From NCBI GenBank assembly GCA_937890735.1, contig CALACZ010000082.1, positions 1-20,770 of the forward strand: a DNA stretch of 20,770 nt, in the 5' to 3' direction. This DNA is from an uncultured Bacillota bacterium. GTDB taxonomy: Bacteria > Bacillota > Clostridia > Oscillospirales > Oscillospiraceae. The translations under genes were made by a program, and so were the position numbers. Shown piece by piece: positions 1 to 8,810 of the stretch (positions within the stretch are counted from its first letter, which is position 1; each line of letters starts with the position of its first letter). The notes under the pieces were generated by a model that saw only the letters and a list, made by a program, of their open reading frames with translations, did no database searches and was not told where the DNA came from.

Positions 1-1338
1 GGCAACGCCATCAAGCTCACCGCCTGCAACGCCGCCTACTGGCGCGGCGATTCCAACCGCGAGACGCTCCAGCGTATCTACGGCGTCGCCTTCCCGAAGA
101 AGGAAGAGCTGGACGAGTATCTGGCGCGCATCGAAGAGGCGAAAAAGCGCGATCACCGCAAGCTCGGCAAGGAGCTGGGGCTGTTCATGCTGACGGAGGA
201 AGGCCCGGGCTTCCCGTTCTTCCTGCCGAAGGGCATGGTGCTCAAAAACACCCTGATCGACTACTGGCGTCAGGTGCATAAGCGCTACGGCTATGTGGAA
301 ATATCCACGCCGATGATCCTGAACCGCCGCCTGTGGGAGCGTTCGGGTCACTGGGATCATTACAAGCAGAATATGTACACCACCGTCATCGACGGCGAGG
401 ACTATGCCGTCAAGCCCATGAACTGCCCGGGCGGCATGATCGTGTACGCCAGCGAGCCGCATTCCTACCGCGACCTGCCGCTGCGCGTGGGCGAGCTGGG
501 TCTGGTGCACCGGCACGAGCTGTCCGGCGCGCTGCACGGTCTGTTCCGCGTGCGCTGCTTCACGCAGGACGACGCGCATATCTTCATGACCTGGGATCAG
601 ATGAAGGACGAGATCAAGAACGTCGTGAAGCTGTTTGACGAGGTCTATTCCACGTTCGGTCTGACGTATCAGATCGAGCTGTCCACCATGCCGGACGATC
701 ACATCGGCGACGAGAAGGACTGGCGCTTTGCCGAGGAGACGCTTGCCGCCGCCATCACCGAGATGGGCAAGGAGTATATCGTCAACGCCGGTGACGGCGC
801 GTTCTACGGTCCGAAGCTCGACTTCCATCTGGCGGACTCGCTGGGACGCACCTGGCAGTGCGGCACGATCCAGCTCGATATGCAGCTTCCTGAGCGCTTT
901 GAGCTCGAGTATATCGGCGAGGACGGGCAGAAGCATCGCCCGGTGATGATCCACCGCGTGGTCCTCGGATCGATCGAGCGCTTCATCGGCGTCATTACCG
1001 AGCACTTTGCCGGCGCGTTCCCGACGTGGCTCAGCCCGGTGCAGGTCAAGATCCTGCCCGTGACCGACCGCGCGAACGACTACGCCGCCAAGCTCTCCGC
1101 GCAGCTCGACGCACAGGGCTACCGCGTGGAGGTGGACGCGCGCAACGAGAAGATCGGCAAGAAGATCCGCGAGGCGCAGCTTGAAAAAGTGCCGTATATG
1201 CTGATCGTGGGCGACCGCGACATCGAAAACAACACCGTCTCCCCGCGCCACCGCGCCGAGGGCGACCTGGGCGCAATGAGCATCGACGCCTTCACCGCCA
1301 TTCTCAAAGAGGATGTGGACAACAAGCTCCGCAAGTAA
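1..1338 (+). CDS. thrS: Threonyl-tRNA synthetase, 5'-truncated by window edge
   Basis: This reading frame is open from base 1, so the gene begins upstream of the window; 445 residues remain of a family usually near 640. The enzyme is cytoplasmic and charges tRNA-Thr with threonine. What remains is the class II catalytic core and the C-terminal anticodon-binding domain. MNCPGG carries the zinc-ligand Cys (about residue 142 of the fragment). Motif 2 with RHELSGALHG and FTQDDAHIF supplies a zinc-ligand His near residue 193, and motif 3 HRVVLGSIERFIG supplies the third ligand His near 318. The final ~110 residues (PVQVKILPVTDRANDY onward) are the anticodon-binding fold. The editing domain lies mostly outside the window. 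The gene ends just before a terminator and appears unrelated to the sugar locus downstream. A T-box leader, if present, would be upstream and cannot be seen. Confidence 0.97.
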   Translation, partial: GNAIKLTACNAAYWRGDSNRETLQRIYGVAFPKKEELDEYLARIEEAKKRDHRKLGKELGLFMLTEEGPGFPFFLPKGMVLKNTLIDYWRQVHKRYGYVEISTPMILNRRLWERSGHWDHYKQNMYTTVIDGEDYAVKPMNCPGGMIVYASEPHSYRDLPLRVGELGLVHRHELSGALHGLFRVRCFTQDDAHIFMTWDQMKDEIKNVVKLFDEVYSTFGLTYQIELSTMPDDHIGDEKDWRFAEETLAAAITEMGKEYIVNAGDGAFYGPKLDFHLADSLGRTWQCGTIQLDMQLPERFELEYIGEDGQKHRPVMIHRVVLGSIERFIGVITEHFAGAFPTWLSPVQVKILPVTDRANDYAAKLSAQLDAQGYRVEVDARNEKIGKKIREAQLEKVPYMLIVGDRDIENNTVSPRHRAEGDLGAMSIDAFTAILKEDVDNKLRK

Positions 1339-1347
1339 ATAGTCAGA

Positions 1348-1380
1348 AAATACCCGCAGGTTCAAAACCTGCGGGTATTT
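1348..1380. terminator. Bidirectional intrinsic terminator between thrS and the convergent regulator gene
   Basis: A perfect inverted repeat of 14-15 bp (left arm AAATACCCGCAGGT, right arm ACCTGCGGGTATTT) surrounds a very short loop. It lies ten bases after the thrS stop and eight bases after the stop of the minus-strand gene ending at 1389. T runs follow the stem in both directions, so it can end transcription of both convergent genes. Confidence 0.92.
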
Positions 1381-1388
1381 TTGCTGCG

Positions 1389-3239
1389 TTATGCGTACCA
1401 GTTATTGACCTCTTGCAGCAGTCTGCGGTATTTTTCGAGGTTTTCTTTTGTGACGAGCGGCGCGTCGAGGGAACGGAAGAAGGGAAACTGGTTGCCGCGC
1501 AGGATCGCGTCCATGGCGATCACGCCCATCTGCCCCTCCTCATACAGCGGCTGCGCCACGAACGCGTCCAGCTCGCCCCGTTCAACGAGACGGATGCTTT
1601 CTTCGCTGTAGTCTGTGCCGACGAGGACCAGATCGTCGCGTCCGGCAGCGCGGATCGCCGCCGCCCAGTTGACGCAGGAGAAGCCCGCCGTGGTGAACGC
1701 GCCGACAAGATCCGGCATATTGCAGATATACTCGGTCAGCATATCGGTGCGGTCCGTCTGCACAAAGTCAAACTCGTTGCGGACGGTGACATTCGGGCAT
1801 TTTTCGCGCATCTGCGCGATGAGTTCGCGCGTGATGGACGATTCGAGCATATTGTCGCTGCTCTGCGAGACTGCCAGAACGCCGGTGCGGTCATGCAGAC
1901 GCGCGGTGAAGAACTGCGCCACCTCGGCGGCGATCTTCGCGGGGTCCTCGGCGATGCGCGCCTGCTCGCCGAAGCCTTCCATTTCGCGCGTGACGCCGTG
2001 CAGCGTGACGACCGGGATGCCGCGCTGCGTAAAGCAGTCGAACGCCCCCGGCTCGGCAAGCCATGAGATGAGCCCGTCGATCTTGTCATTCGCCAGCTCG
2101 CGGATCGCCTTGAAGTATTCGCTGTAATCGTCGCTCTCGATGCCGGCAACCTCCGCCTGATAGCCCATCTGCTGGATCATGTTCAAAAAGCCTGCGCGCA
2201 CGATGCGCAGCGACGGGTGGTTTTTGAGGTAGAGCATGATGACCAGCTTTTTCTGCGCGGGATTGAACTTCGGCGCGGCGGTGCTGATACCGTCACGGAC
2301 CGGGGTATATGGGATGAGCACGTCGACGTGCTCGTCCGACGGGACGGTGTGCACGATGAGCCGCCGCAGCTCCTCCTCGATGGCGGAGTAGTTGAGCCCG
2401 ACGTGCATAAAAGAAAAATTCGGGTGCTCCGGGCAGACGCCGTCGGACACGGCGGCGACGGACACATCCTCCGGCACGCGGATGTCAAACGCGCGCAGGC
2501 GGTTGACGACCTCGACCGCCGCGCGGTCGGATGTACAGATAATGGCGGAAATATTAAAGTTGCGGATAATATCCGGGATGTGCGACCAGATATGCGGGTC
2601 GCGCTGAAGATCCATGATGATCTGCGCCGGGTTGAGCGGCAGGTGCATTTCCAGGATCAGCTTCTGAAAACCGCTGAAACAGAACAGGTTTTTAGACGCC
2701 TGCAGGTCGGCGTTGAGATAGATGATGCTGCGATGCCCCATCTCCGCCAGACGGCGCGTGAGCGCGTAGACCGCGCCGGAATAGTCGATGCGGATGTTCC
2801 AGAACGGCTTGCGGGAGAAATTGCCGTCCACGATCAAGACCTGCGGCACGAGCGGTGCGAGCTCGTCGAGCACGGTACGCTCCAGACCGTCAAAGGTAAC
2901 GAGCAGACTACAGCTGCTCAGTAGCTCCGCCGGGTTTTCGAGCAATTGATGCTGCGGCAGCACGCGCAGCTCGCTGCCGTTTTCCTGCGCCAGCCGCAGC
3001 AACGCCTTGATGACCGGCGGCAGCAGCGGCTCGGCGGGGTCGCCGATGAGCAGCACGATCGTTTTTAACCGCACGCTGTGTGCGCGCGTGGGGGGTGTAT
3101 AGTTCATTTCGCGCACAATATTCAATATGTGCGCGCGGGTCGCCTCCGAGACCCCTTTTCTTCCGTGGATCGCCATGGAGACCGCGGCGGGGGAGACACC
3201 GGCGCGCAGCGCGATGTCCCGGTTCGTGATTTTGGGCAT
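1389..3239 (-). CDS. LacI-family transcriptional regulator with two tandem ligand-binding domains
   Basis: The protein has 616 residues, against about 330-350 for an ordinary LacI-type regulator. Residues 3-49 form the LacI helix-turn-helix (ITNRDIALRAGVSPAAVSMA), followed by a hinge (RAHSVRLKT, about 53-60). Residues ~58-323 are a normal PBP type 1 sensor, with VPEDVSVAAVSDG near 255-267. Residues ~331-597 form a second PBP type 1 fold that resembles ribose-type substrate-binding proteins (KKLVIMLYLKN start, KIDGLISWL, GIPVVTLHG, LVLVGTDYSEESIRLVERGELDAFVAQP). The start at 3239 was preferred because AGGAAGGAG sits eight bases upstream; an in-frame ATG at 3272 lacks such a site. It is divergent from the sugar-transport genes, so it probably controls them as a repressor or activator responding to one or two ligands. 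The fusion is read directly from the sequence; the ligands are unknown. Confidence 0.92.
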   Translation of the reverse strand: MPKITNRDIALRAGVSPAAVSMAIHGRKGVSEATRAHILNIVREMNYTPPTRAHSVRLKTIVLLIGDPAEPLLPPVIKALLRLAQENGSELRVLPQHQLLENPAELLSSCSLLVTFDGLERTVLDELAPLVPQVLIVDGNFSRKPFWNIRIDYSGAVYALTRRLAEMGHRSIIYLNADLQASKNLFCFSGFQKLILEMHLPLNPAQIIMDLQRDPHIWSHIPDIIRNFNISAIICTSDRAAVEVVNRLRAFDIRVPEDVSVAAVSDGVCPEHPNFSFMHVGLNYSAIEEELRRLIVHTVPSDEHVDVLIPYTPVRDGISTAAPKFNPAQKKLVIMLYLKNHPSLRIVRAGFLNMIQQMGYQAEVAGIESDDYSEYFKAIRELANDKIDGLISWLAEPGAFDCFTQRGIPVVTLHGVTREMEGFGEQARIAEDPAKIAAEVAQFFTARLHDRTGVLAVSQSSDNMLESSITRELIAQMREKCPNVTVRNEFDFVQTDRTDMLTEYICNMPDLVGAFTTAGFSCVNWAAAIRAAGRDDLVLVGTDYSEESIRLVERGELDAFVAQPLYEEGQMGVIAMDAILRGNQFPFFRSLDAPLVTKENLEKYRRLLQEVNNWYA

Positions 3240-3300
3240 GGTGGAAGCTCCTTCCTGATGCAGTTCCGCCACAGGGGCGCAATGTCCCCCATGTGACTAC

Positions 3301-3329
3301 AGCATACAATACTTTTTAGCAAATTTCAA
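3301..3329 (-). promoter_or_regulatory. Predicted promoter of the LacI-family regulator
   Basis: Read on the minus strand, TTGAAA (complement of 3324-3329) is followed by exactly 17 bases and then TATGCT (complement of 3301-3306). This is a good match to housekeeping -35 and -10 elements. The start codon lies about 55 bases further on. The -35 element forms one arm of the inverted repeat at 3323-3343, which would allow autoregulation. Confidence 0.7.
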
Positions 3330-3343
3330 TATTCAGTTGAAAT
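3323..3343. promoter_or_regulatory. Inverted repeat over the regulator promoter (operator candidate)
   Basis: The arms ATTTCAA (3323-3329) and TTGAAAT (3337-3343) are perfect seven-base inverted repeats separated by seven bases. The left arm coincides with the -35 box of the minus-strand promoter. Binding here would block regulator transcription. Because the region is very AT-rich, a chance repeat is possible. Confidence 0.4.
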
Positions 3344-3429
3344 ATTTAGTTCTGAAAATTGTACGATCACACGAAAATACGGATGAATTTGTTTGAAAAT
3401 GTCCGTGAATACAACGAAATTATGAAAAA

Positions 3430-3443
3430 CTAAACGAATTTAA
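3430..3443. promoter_or_regulatory. LacI-type operator candidate 1
   Basis: CTAAACGAATTTAA contains TAAA and TTTA arms around a four-base centre. It matches the site CTAAACCGTTTTAG at 9543-9556 at 10 of 14 positions, and that second site lies in front of another promoter of the same locus. The position, about 56 bases upstream of the -35 box at 3499, would suit an operator or an activator site. Confidence 0.35.
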
Positions 3444-3445
3444 TA

Positions 3446-3463
3446 TGAAATTAACAAATTTCA
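3446..3463. promoter_or_regulatory. Perfect inverted repeat upstream of the transporter promoter
   Basis: TGAAATT (3446-3452) and AATTTCA (3457-3463) are perfect seven-base arms separated by AACA. The element sits 36 bases upstream of the -35 box at 3499. It could be a second regulator site or simply a product of local AT richness. Confidence 0.35.
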
Positions 3464-3498
3464 CAAAATATGCCTCCTGTTTTTGGATGCCTGCACGA

Positions 3499-3527
3499 TT
3501 GTTAATTCAGCTAAAAGCTGTTATACT
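3499..3527 (+). promoter_or_regulatory. Predicted promoter of the sugar-binding protein gene
   Basis: TTGTTA (3499-3504), a 17-base spacer and TATACT (3522-3527) form a near-consensus sigma-70-type promoter. The spacer contains CAGCT-AAA-AGCTG (3508-3520), an inverted repeat placed where a bound repressor would exclude RNA polymerase. A predicted start near 3534 gives a leader of about 70 bases before the ATG at 3605. Confidence 0.8.
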
Positions 3528-3533
3528 TTAGAC

Positions 3534-3563
3534 ATTCAGGAAACGGCGCTGCACGTCCTGAGT
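3534..3563 (+). ncRNA. Predicted 5'-terminal stem-loop of the transporter mRNA leader
   Basis: TCAGGA (3536-3541) pairs with TCCTGA (3556-3561), and an extra A-U pair and one G-U pair extend the stem. The stem begins almost exactly where the promoter at 3499-3527 should start transcription. Such 5'-terminal hairpins are known to stabilise mRNA; that role here is inferred. It is a leader structure, not a separate RNA gene. Confidence 0.35.
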
Positions 3564-3604
3564 TCCGAGGATGATCCCGGAGAAAATATTAAGGAGGAAA
3601 ACCC

Positions 3605-4858
3605 ATGAAAAAGCTGATCGCGCTTCTGCTTGCGGTTCTGATGGTTTTCGCGCTGGTTGCCTGTGCTTCCGATGAAAAGACCGCCGCAACGGACTCCCCC
3701 GCAACCGAGACACCCGCCGCAACTGACAACACCGTCTCTTCTGACGCTTCCGCTGCGGAAGTTCCCGCCGCTACGGGCGAGGCTCTGAGTGAAGAGGACG
3801 CTGAGGCAGCCCGCGAGGCTGGCACGCTCGCTTCCGATCCTCTGACCGGCTATGAGTACAGCGACTCCACCAACACCTGGTACTACAGCAACTATCCCAA
3901 CTACAAGGATTTCAAGGCTGACGGCGTTGTGAAGGTCGCGTTCGTCTGCAAGTTCTCCGGCGCATGGTTCACGCCGAAGGCGAACTCCCTGGGCGACACC
4001 GTGAAGGCTGCCGGCTATGAGTACCTCTACATCGACGCCAACTCCGACGAGCAGGCATGGCTCGACGGTATCCAGAACATCATCAACCAGGACTTTGACG
4101 CGGTCGTCATGACCCCGGTCAACACCGCGCTGCTGCCCGACGCTGTTGCCATGCTGCAGGAAGCCGGCATCGCCTACCTGACCACGGACGATCCCGGCGC
4201 TGACGCTTATGGCTTCTACTCCCCGCACTATGGTCTGGACGACTACTTCCTGCACCATGGTCTCGGCGAGCACGTCGCGAAGAAGATGGAAGAAAGAGGC
4301 TTCATGGACGATGTGAAGGACGATTACAGCAACTTCTACTTCGTCATCCAGGACAGTCCCGCTGTTGAGTCCATCCATCTGAGAAACGTCGCGTTCTACG
4401 ACGCCATCAAGGAAGCCTATCCCGACATCCCCGACGACCGCGTTGTGTGGCTGGACTGCGGCGGCTCTCTGTCTGACGAAGTCATCGCGAAGTTCTCCTC
4501 CACGCTGCAGGCGAACGTCTCCAGCGTTGACAAGTGGCTCATCTCCGCAGGCGGCGCGGACTCCATCGTCCCGACCGTCACCCTCTTCCGTGAAGCGGGT
4601 GTCGATCTGAAGAACACGATCATCGCGGACTGCATCTCCACCCCGAACCCGGTCGAGCTGATGCTCCAGGACGAGGAAGTTGCTGACTGCTGCTTCGGCG
4701 TGGGTCTTGCCTCCGCTCCGTCCGGCGTCGGCATGGGCGAGATTATCATCGATCTGGTCGAGAACGGCACGCCGATCCCCGGCTTCACCGGCTACGCTCT
4801 GAACGTGGTTGATAAGGACACTGTGCAGCAGTTCTACAACGACGTCTACGCCAGCTAA
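3605..4858 (+). CDS. Sugar ABC transporter substrate-binding lipoprotein, AraF/RbsB-like
   Basis: This 417-residue lipoprotein captures a carbohydrate outside the cell for the ABC transporter encoded next. Residues 1-20 form a lipoprotein signal with lipobox LVAC; Cys20 would be lipidated. Residues ~21-75 form a low-complexity Ala/Thr/Glu-rich tether. Residues ~108-417 are a PBP type 1 domain. VVKVAFVCKFSGAWFTPKA, VMTPVNTALLPDAVAMLQEAG, WLISAGGADS and the C-terminal GFTGYALNVVDKDTVQ recall arabinose-binding AraF more than classical RbsB. AAGGAGG lies seven bases before the ATG. The gene is separated from the ATPase gene by 316 bases with a terminator-like hairpin, an arrangement that often gives a binding protein higher expression. 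The ligand cannot be deduced; AraF similarity is my pattern reading, not an alignment score. Confidence 0.93.
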   Translation: MKKLIALLLAVLMVFALVACASDEKTAATDSPATETPAATDNTVSSDASAAEVPAATGEALSEEDAEAAREAGTLASDPLTGYEYSDSTNTWYYSNYPNYKDFKADGVVKVAFVCKFSGAWFTPKANSLGDTVKAAGYEYLYIDANSDEQAWLDGIQNIINQDFDAVVMTPVNTALLPDAVAMLQEAGIAYLTTDDPGADAYGFYSPHYGLDDYFLHHGLGEHVAKKMEERGFMDDVKDDYSNFYFVIQDSPAVESIHLRNVAFYDAIKEAYPDIPDDRVVWLDCGGSLSDEVIAKFSSTLQANVSSVDKWLISAGGADSIVPTVTLFREAGVDLKNTIIADCISTPNPVELMLQDEEVADCCFGVGLASAPSGVGMGEIIIDLVENGTPIPGFTGYALNVVDKDTVQQFYNDVYAS

Positions 4859-5061
4859 TTGAAAACCAGCATGGAAGTAACCGCTAATAAAATCGTCTGC
4901 GGTTCTCAGCGGATCTTTTGCTGCAACTGTGCAGTTTGAAAAACTTGAAATACATACAGTATTCCTGCGTTTTCCAAACTTTCATTTGCAACAAAATCTC
5001 TCGCTGACAACGCTTGCCGATTTCATTATCGGTTACATGGAGAGACAACTGAGCACCCACC

Positions 5062-5092
5062 GTGGGGCGGTCTTGCGGGACCGCCCCACTTT
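5062..5092 (+). terminator. Partial terminator or attenuator between binding protein and ATPase genes
   Basis: GTGGGGCGGTC (5062-5072) and GACCGCCCCAC (5079-5089) form a perfect 11-bp GC-rich stem with a six-base loop, followed by only TTTCT. The short T run suggests incomplete termination, which would leave binding-protein mRNA in excess over transporter mRNA. Confidence 0.65.
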
Positions 5093-5107
5093 CTAAGAGA
5101 GACACCC

Positions 5108-5154
5108 CCGCCCTCGCGGCGGGCTGAACAGATCACAGACCGCCGCGAGGGCGG
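5108..5154 (+). other. Perfect 15-bp stem-loop immediately upstream of the ATPase start
   Basis: CCGCCCTCGCGGCGG (5108-5122) and CCGCCGCGAGGGCGG (5140-5154) pair perfectly around a 17-base loop. No T run follows, so it is not a standard terminator. It ends 20 bases before the ATG at 5175, whose ribosome binding site (GGGG) is weak. It could shield the 5' end of a processed transcript or influence ATPase translation. Confidence 0.6.
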
Positions 5155-5174
5155 CACGAACTGCGGGGTAAATT

Positions 5175-6683
<1,509 letters not shown>

Positions 6684-6712
6684 CCGCAAGACCTGCAAGA
6701 GGGAGAGTCAAT

Positions 6713-7681
6713 ATGTCTAATGCTAAAATAAACCTTAGAAAAGGGATCAACCGCGACACGCGGCAGAATATCATCGTTCTGGCTGCGCTGATCGTTGTCA
6801 TGGCGTTCTTCGGGATCCGGTCTCCGTATTTCCTGAAGCCCGCGAATCTGGTCGCGCTGCTGGCGGCGGCTGTGCCGCTGGGACTCATCGGCATCGCGGA
6901 GAGCGTGTGCCTGCTGACGGGCGCGTTCGATATGGCGGTCGGCATGGTCGCCTCGCTCGGCGGCGTGATCGTGACGATGCTCATCTCCGAGGCGGGCTAT
7001 GCGACGTACGTTGCCTACGCCATCGCGCTCGTGTTCGGCATTCTGTCGGGTCTGGTCGCCGGTGTTTCCGTCGGCTACCTCAAAATGCCGGCGTGGATCG
7101 CAACGTTTGCCCTGATGAATATCTGGCGCGGCGTCATCTACATCCTCACGAACGGCGACGCCATCCGCATGACGAAGTTCAAGGAATTTAAGTGGCTCGG
7201 TCAGCACAAGATCTTCGGCACGGACATAACGCCCGCGATCGTGATCTTGATCCTGGCGTTCGTCGCCATCTACTTTATCCTGCGCTATACAAAATTCGGG
7301 CGCGACCTGCACGTTGTCGGCGGCAACCCTGAGGCGGCGAAAAACGTCGGTCTGCGCGTGGAGCTGTGCCAGACGATCGCGTTCACGATCAGCGGCTTCC
7401 TGTCTGCGCTGGCGGGCGTGCTGTTCGCGTCCCGTTCCGGCTCGGGTCAGCCGGTCATCGGCGAAATGTACGCGATGCAGGCGATCGCGGGCGCGGTCGT
7501 CGGCGGCACGTCCATGTCGGGCGGCAAGACGAATCCCGCGATGACGTTCGTGGGCATCATGTTCGTCGTCTGCCTGCAAAACGGCCTGACCATGATCCAG
7601 GTGCCGGCGTTCTATCAGCATATCGCAACGGGCGCGATCCTGGTGCTGGCGATCCTCGTCCAGACCGAGCGGCCGAAATAA
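6713..7681 (+). CDS. Sugar ABC transporter permease 1 (RbsC-like, CUT2 class)
   Basis: This hydrophobic 322-residue protein forms part of the membrane channel of the sugar importer. After a short basic cytoplasmic N-terminus it shows roughly eight to ten hydrophobic segments. Family landmarks include LLTGAFDMAVGMVASLGG, the cytoplasmic loop VGGNPEAAKNVGLRV, and AIAGAVVGGTSMSGG near the C-terminus. The start at 6713 follows GGGAGAG at a proper distance; longer in-frame starts upstream would overlap the ATPase gene heavily and give non-membrane sequence. It lies between the ATPase and a second homologous permease, which points to a heterodimeric channel like the known two-permease CUT2 systems (for example YtfT/YjfF, RhaP/RhaQ, LsrC/LsrD). 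Confidence 0.95.
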   Translation: MSNAKINLRKGINRDTRQNIIVLAALIVVMAFFGIRSPYFLKPANLVALLAAAVPLGLIGIAESVCLLTGAFDMAVGMVASLGGVIVTMLISEAGYATYVAYAIALVFGILSGLVAGVSVGYLKMPAWIATFALMNIWRGVIYILTNGDAIRMTKFKEFKWLGQHKIFGTDITPAIVILILAFVAIYFILRYTKFGRDLHVVGGNPEAAKNVGLRVELCQTIAFTISGFLSALAGVLFASRSGSGQPVIGEMYAMQAIAGAVVGGTSMSGGKTNPAMTFVGIMFVVCLQNGLTMIQVPAFYQHIATGAILVLAILVQTERPK

Positions 7682-7704
7682 GCGGGGCGGAGGAGAAAGG
7701 ACAA

Positions 7705-8658
7705 ATGGCTATGAAAAAGAAACTTACCCGCAATCAGATCCAGCCTCTGCTGACGATCGGCGTTCTGATTGCGCTGTGCATCATCTTCACCTTTTCCAAC
7801 AGCAACTTTCTGACGGGGCAGAACCTGTTCAGTATTCTCATCACCTCCGTGGTCGTCGGCATGATCGCCATCGGCGAGTGCACCTGCATCATGTCCGGCT
7901 ACTTCGATATGTCGGTCGGTATGATCGCCTCGATGGCGGGTCTTGCGGCGGCGACCGTGATGGGCTCGACCGGCTCGGTCCTGCTGGCGCTGCTCGCCGG
8001 TATCGCAGTGGGTCTTGTGTGCGGTCTGCTGGCGGGCGCGTGCGTGTCCTACCTCGGCATGAACGCGTTCATCACGACGTTCGCGCTCCAGTCTGTCTAC
8101 CGCGGCATCATCTATATCTTTACCGACGGCTTCCCCATCCCGATGTTTGACGCGAAGTACGCCGCCTTTACCAAATGGGGTCAGATGAAGGTGCTCGGCA
8201 TCCAGTTCCCGATCATCGCGCTGGTGCTGTGCTATGTGCTCGTGTCTCTGTTCCTCAAGTACCGCAAGCTCGGCAGGTGCATCTACCTCGTCGGCGGCAA
8301 CGCAAAGTGCGCGCATATCTGCGGCATCAGCCTGCACCGCGTGCAGATGTTCGTGTTCCTGCTCTGCGATGTGCTCGCGGCACTGGCAGGTATGCTCTAC
8401 GCCAGCCGCATCGGCTCTGCCAACGCGTTCCTCGGCGATACCATCCCGATGGAAGCCATCGCCGCGACGATCGTCGGCGGTACGTCCATGGCAGGCGGCA
8501 AGGGCAATCTGGCGCTGACGTTCGTCGGCGTGATGATCGTGTTCGTGGTGAAGAACGGCTTGATCATGATCGGTCTGCCCGACTTCTATCAGTACATCGC
8601 CGTCGGTCTCATCTTCTTCCTCGCGGTCATGGTGCAGACCGAGCGGAAAAAGAGTTAA
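7705..8658 (+). CDS. Sugar ABC transporter permease 2 (RbsC-like, CUT2 class)
   Basis: This 317-residue integral membrane protein is homologous to the permease just upstream. Shared landmarks include MSGYFDMSVGMIASMAG, the loop LVGGNAKCAHICGISL, AIAATIVGGTSMAGG and the C-terminal MVQTER. The copies are clearly diverged, so this is an old duplication rather than a recent repeat. GGAGGAGAAAGG precedes the chosen ATG at 7705; a second ATG at 7711 is also possible. Reading upstream in the same frame is open but overlaps permease 1 and lacks family similarity. The two permeases probably form one heterodimeric pore driven by the ATPase at 5175. Confidence 0.95.
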   Translation: MAMKKKLTRNQIQPLLTIGVLIALCIIFTFSNSNFLTGQNLFSILITSVVVGMIAIGECTCIMSGYFDMSVGMIASMAGLAAATVMGSTGSVLLALLAGIAVGLVCGLLAGACVSYLGMNAFITTFALQSVYRGIIYIFTDGFPIPMFDAKYAAFTKWGQMKVLGIQFPIIALVLCYVLVSLFLKYRKLGRCIYLVGGNAKCAHICGISLHRVQMFVFLLCDVLAALAGMLYASRIGSANAFLGDTIPMEAIAATIVGGTSMAGGKGNLALTFVGVMIVFVVKNGLIMIGLPDFYQYIAVGLIFFLAVMVQTERKKS

Positions 8659-8695
8659 AAAGCAAAAATCGCCCATTCAAACAAAGAATTGTCTA

Positions 8696-8724
8696 TTTTC
8701 AAATCCGTAAAAACATGACATAGT
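8696..8724 (+). promoter_or_regulatory. Weak promoter candidate before the deacetylase gene
   Basis: TTTTCA (8696-8701), 17 bases and CATAGT (8719-8724), with an upstream TGA giving an extended -10 pattern, could serve the deacetylase gene. Each hexamer matches the consensus at only four positions, so this is tentative. Confidence 0.25.
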
Positions 8725-8738
8725 TGGACCGGGCAGGA

Positions 8739-8778
8739 CGCAGCCGCAGATGTTGCCTCCAATACAGCTGCGGCTGCG
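8739..8778 (+). other. Intercistronic stem-loop between permease and deacetylase genes
   Basis: CGCAGCCGCAG (8739-8749) and CTGCGGCTGCG (8768-8778) form a perfect 11-bp stem with an 18-base loop. Only ACTTTT follows, nine bases after the stem, so termination would be weak at best. It may separate transporter and enzyme transcripts or protect RNA ends. Confidence 0.55.
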
Positions 8779-8810
8779 CGCCCGCCACTTTTGACGAAAG
8801 GAATTTTAAT

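Larger units (their letters stand above)
3240..3604. promoter_or_regulatory. Divergent AT-rich control region between regulator and transporter genes
   Basis: This 365-base gap has no credible gene. Its middle (about 3300-3475) is strikingly AT-rich compared with the GC-rich genes on both sides. It holds a sigma-70-type promoter for each divergent gene, three inverted repeats that could be operators, and a hairpin at the predicted 5' end of the transporter mRNA. These are listed separately. Confidence 0.8.
4859..5174 (+). other. 316-base intercistronic region with hairpins
   Basis: No gene is supported here. Its right half holds two strong stem-loops (5062-5089 and 5108-5154), listed separately. 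Weaker structures are AACCGC/GCGGTT (4879-4904), CTGCA/TGCAG (4921-4934) and CCGAT/ATCGG (5017-5032). A poor promoter-like pair, CTGACA (5004-5009) and TATCGG (5027-5032) with 17 bases between them, is too weak to call. Confidence 0.6.

Noticed and set aside
1413..2924. Plus-strand open frames over the regulator gene
   Set aside because: They are antisense to the dual-sensor LacI-family gene, which has a good start, a promoter and clear domains.
3240..3272. A longer start for the LacI-family regulator
   Set aside because: The extra 11 residues precede the conserved HTH start, and the AGGAAGGAG site points to the ATG at 3239.
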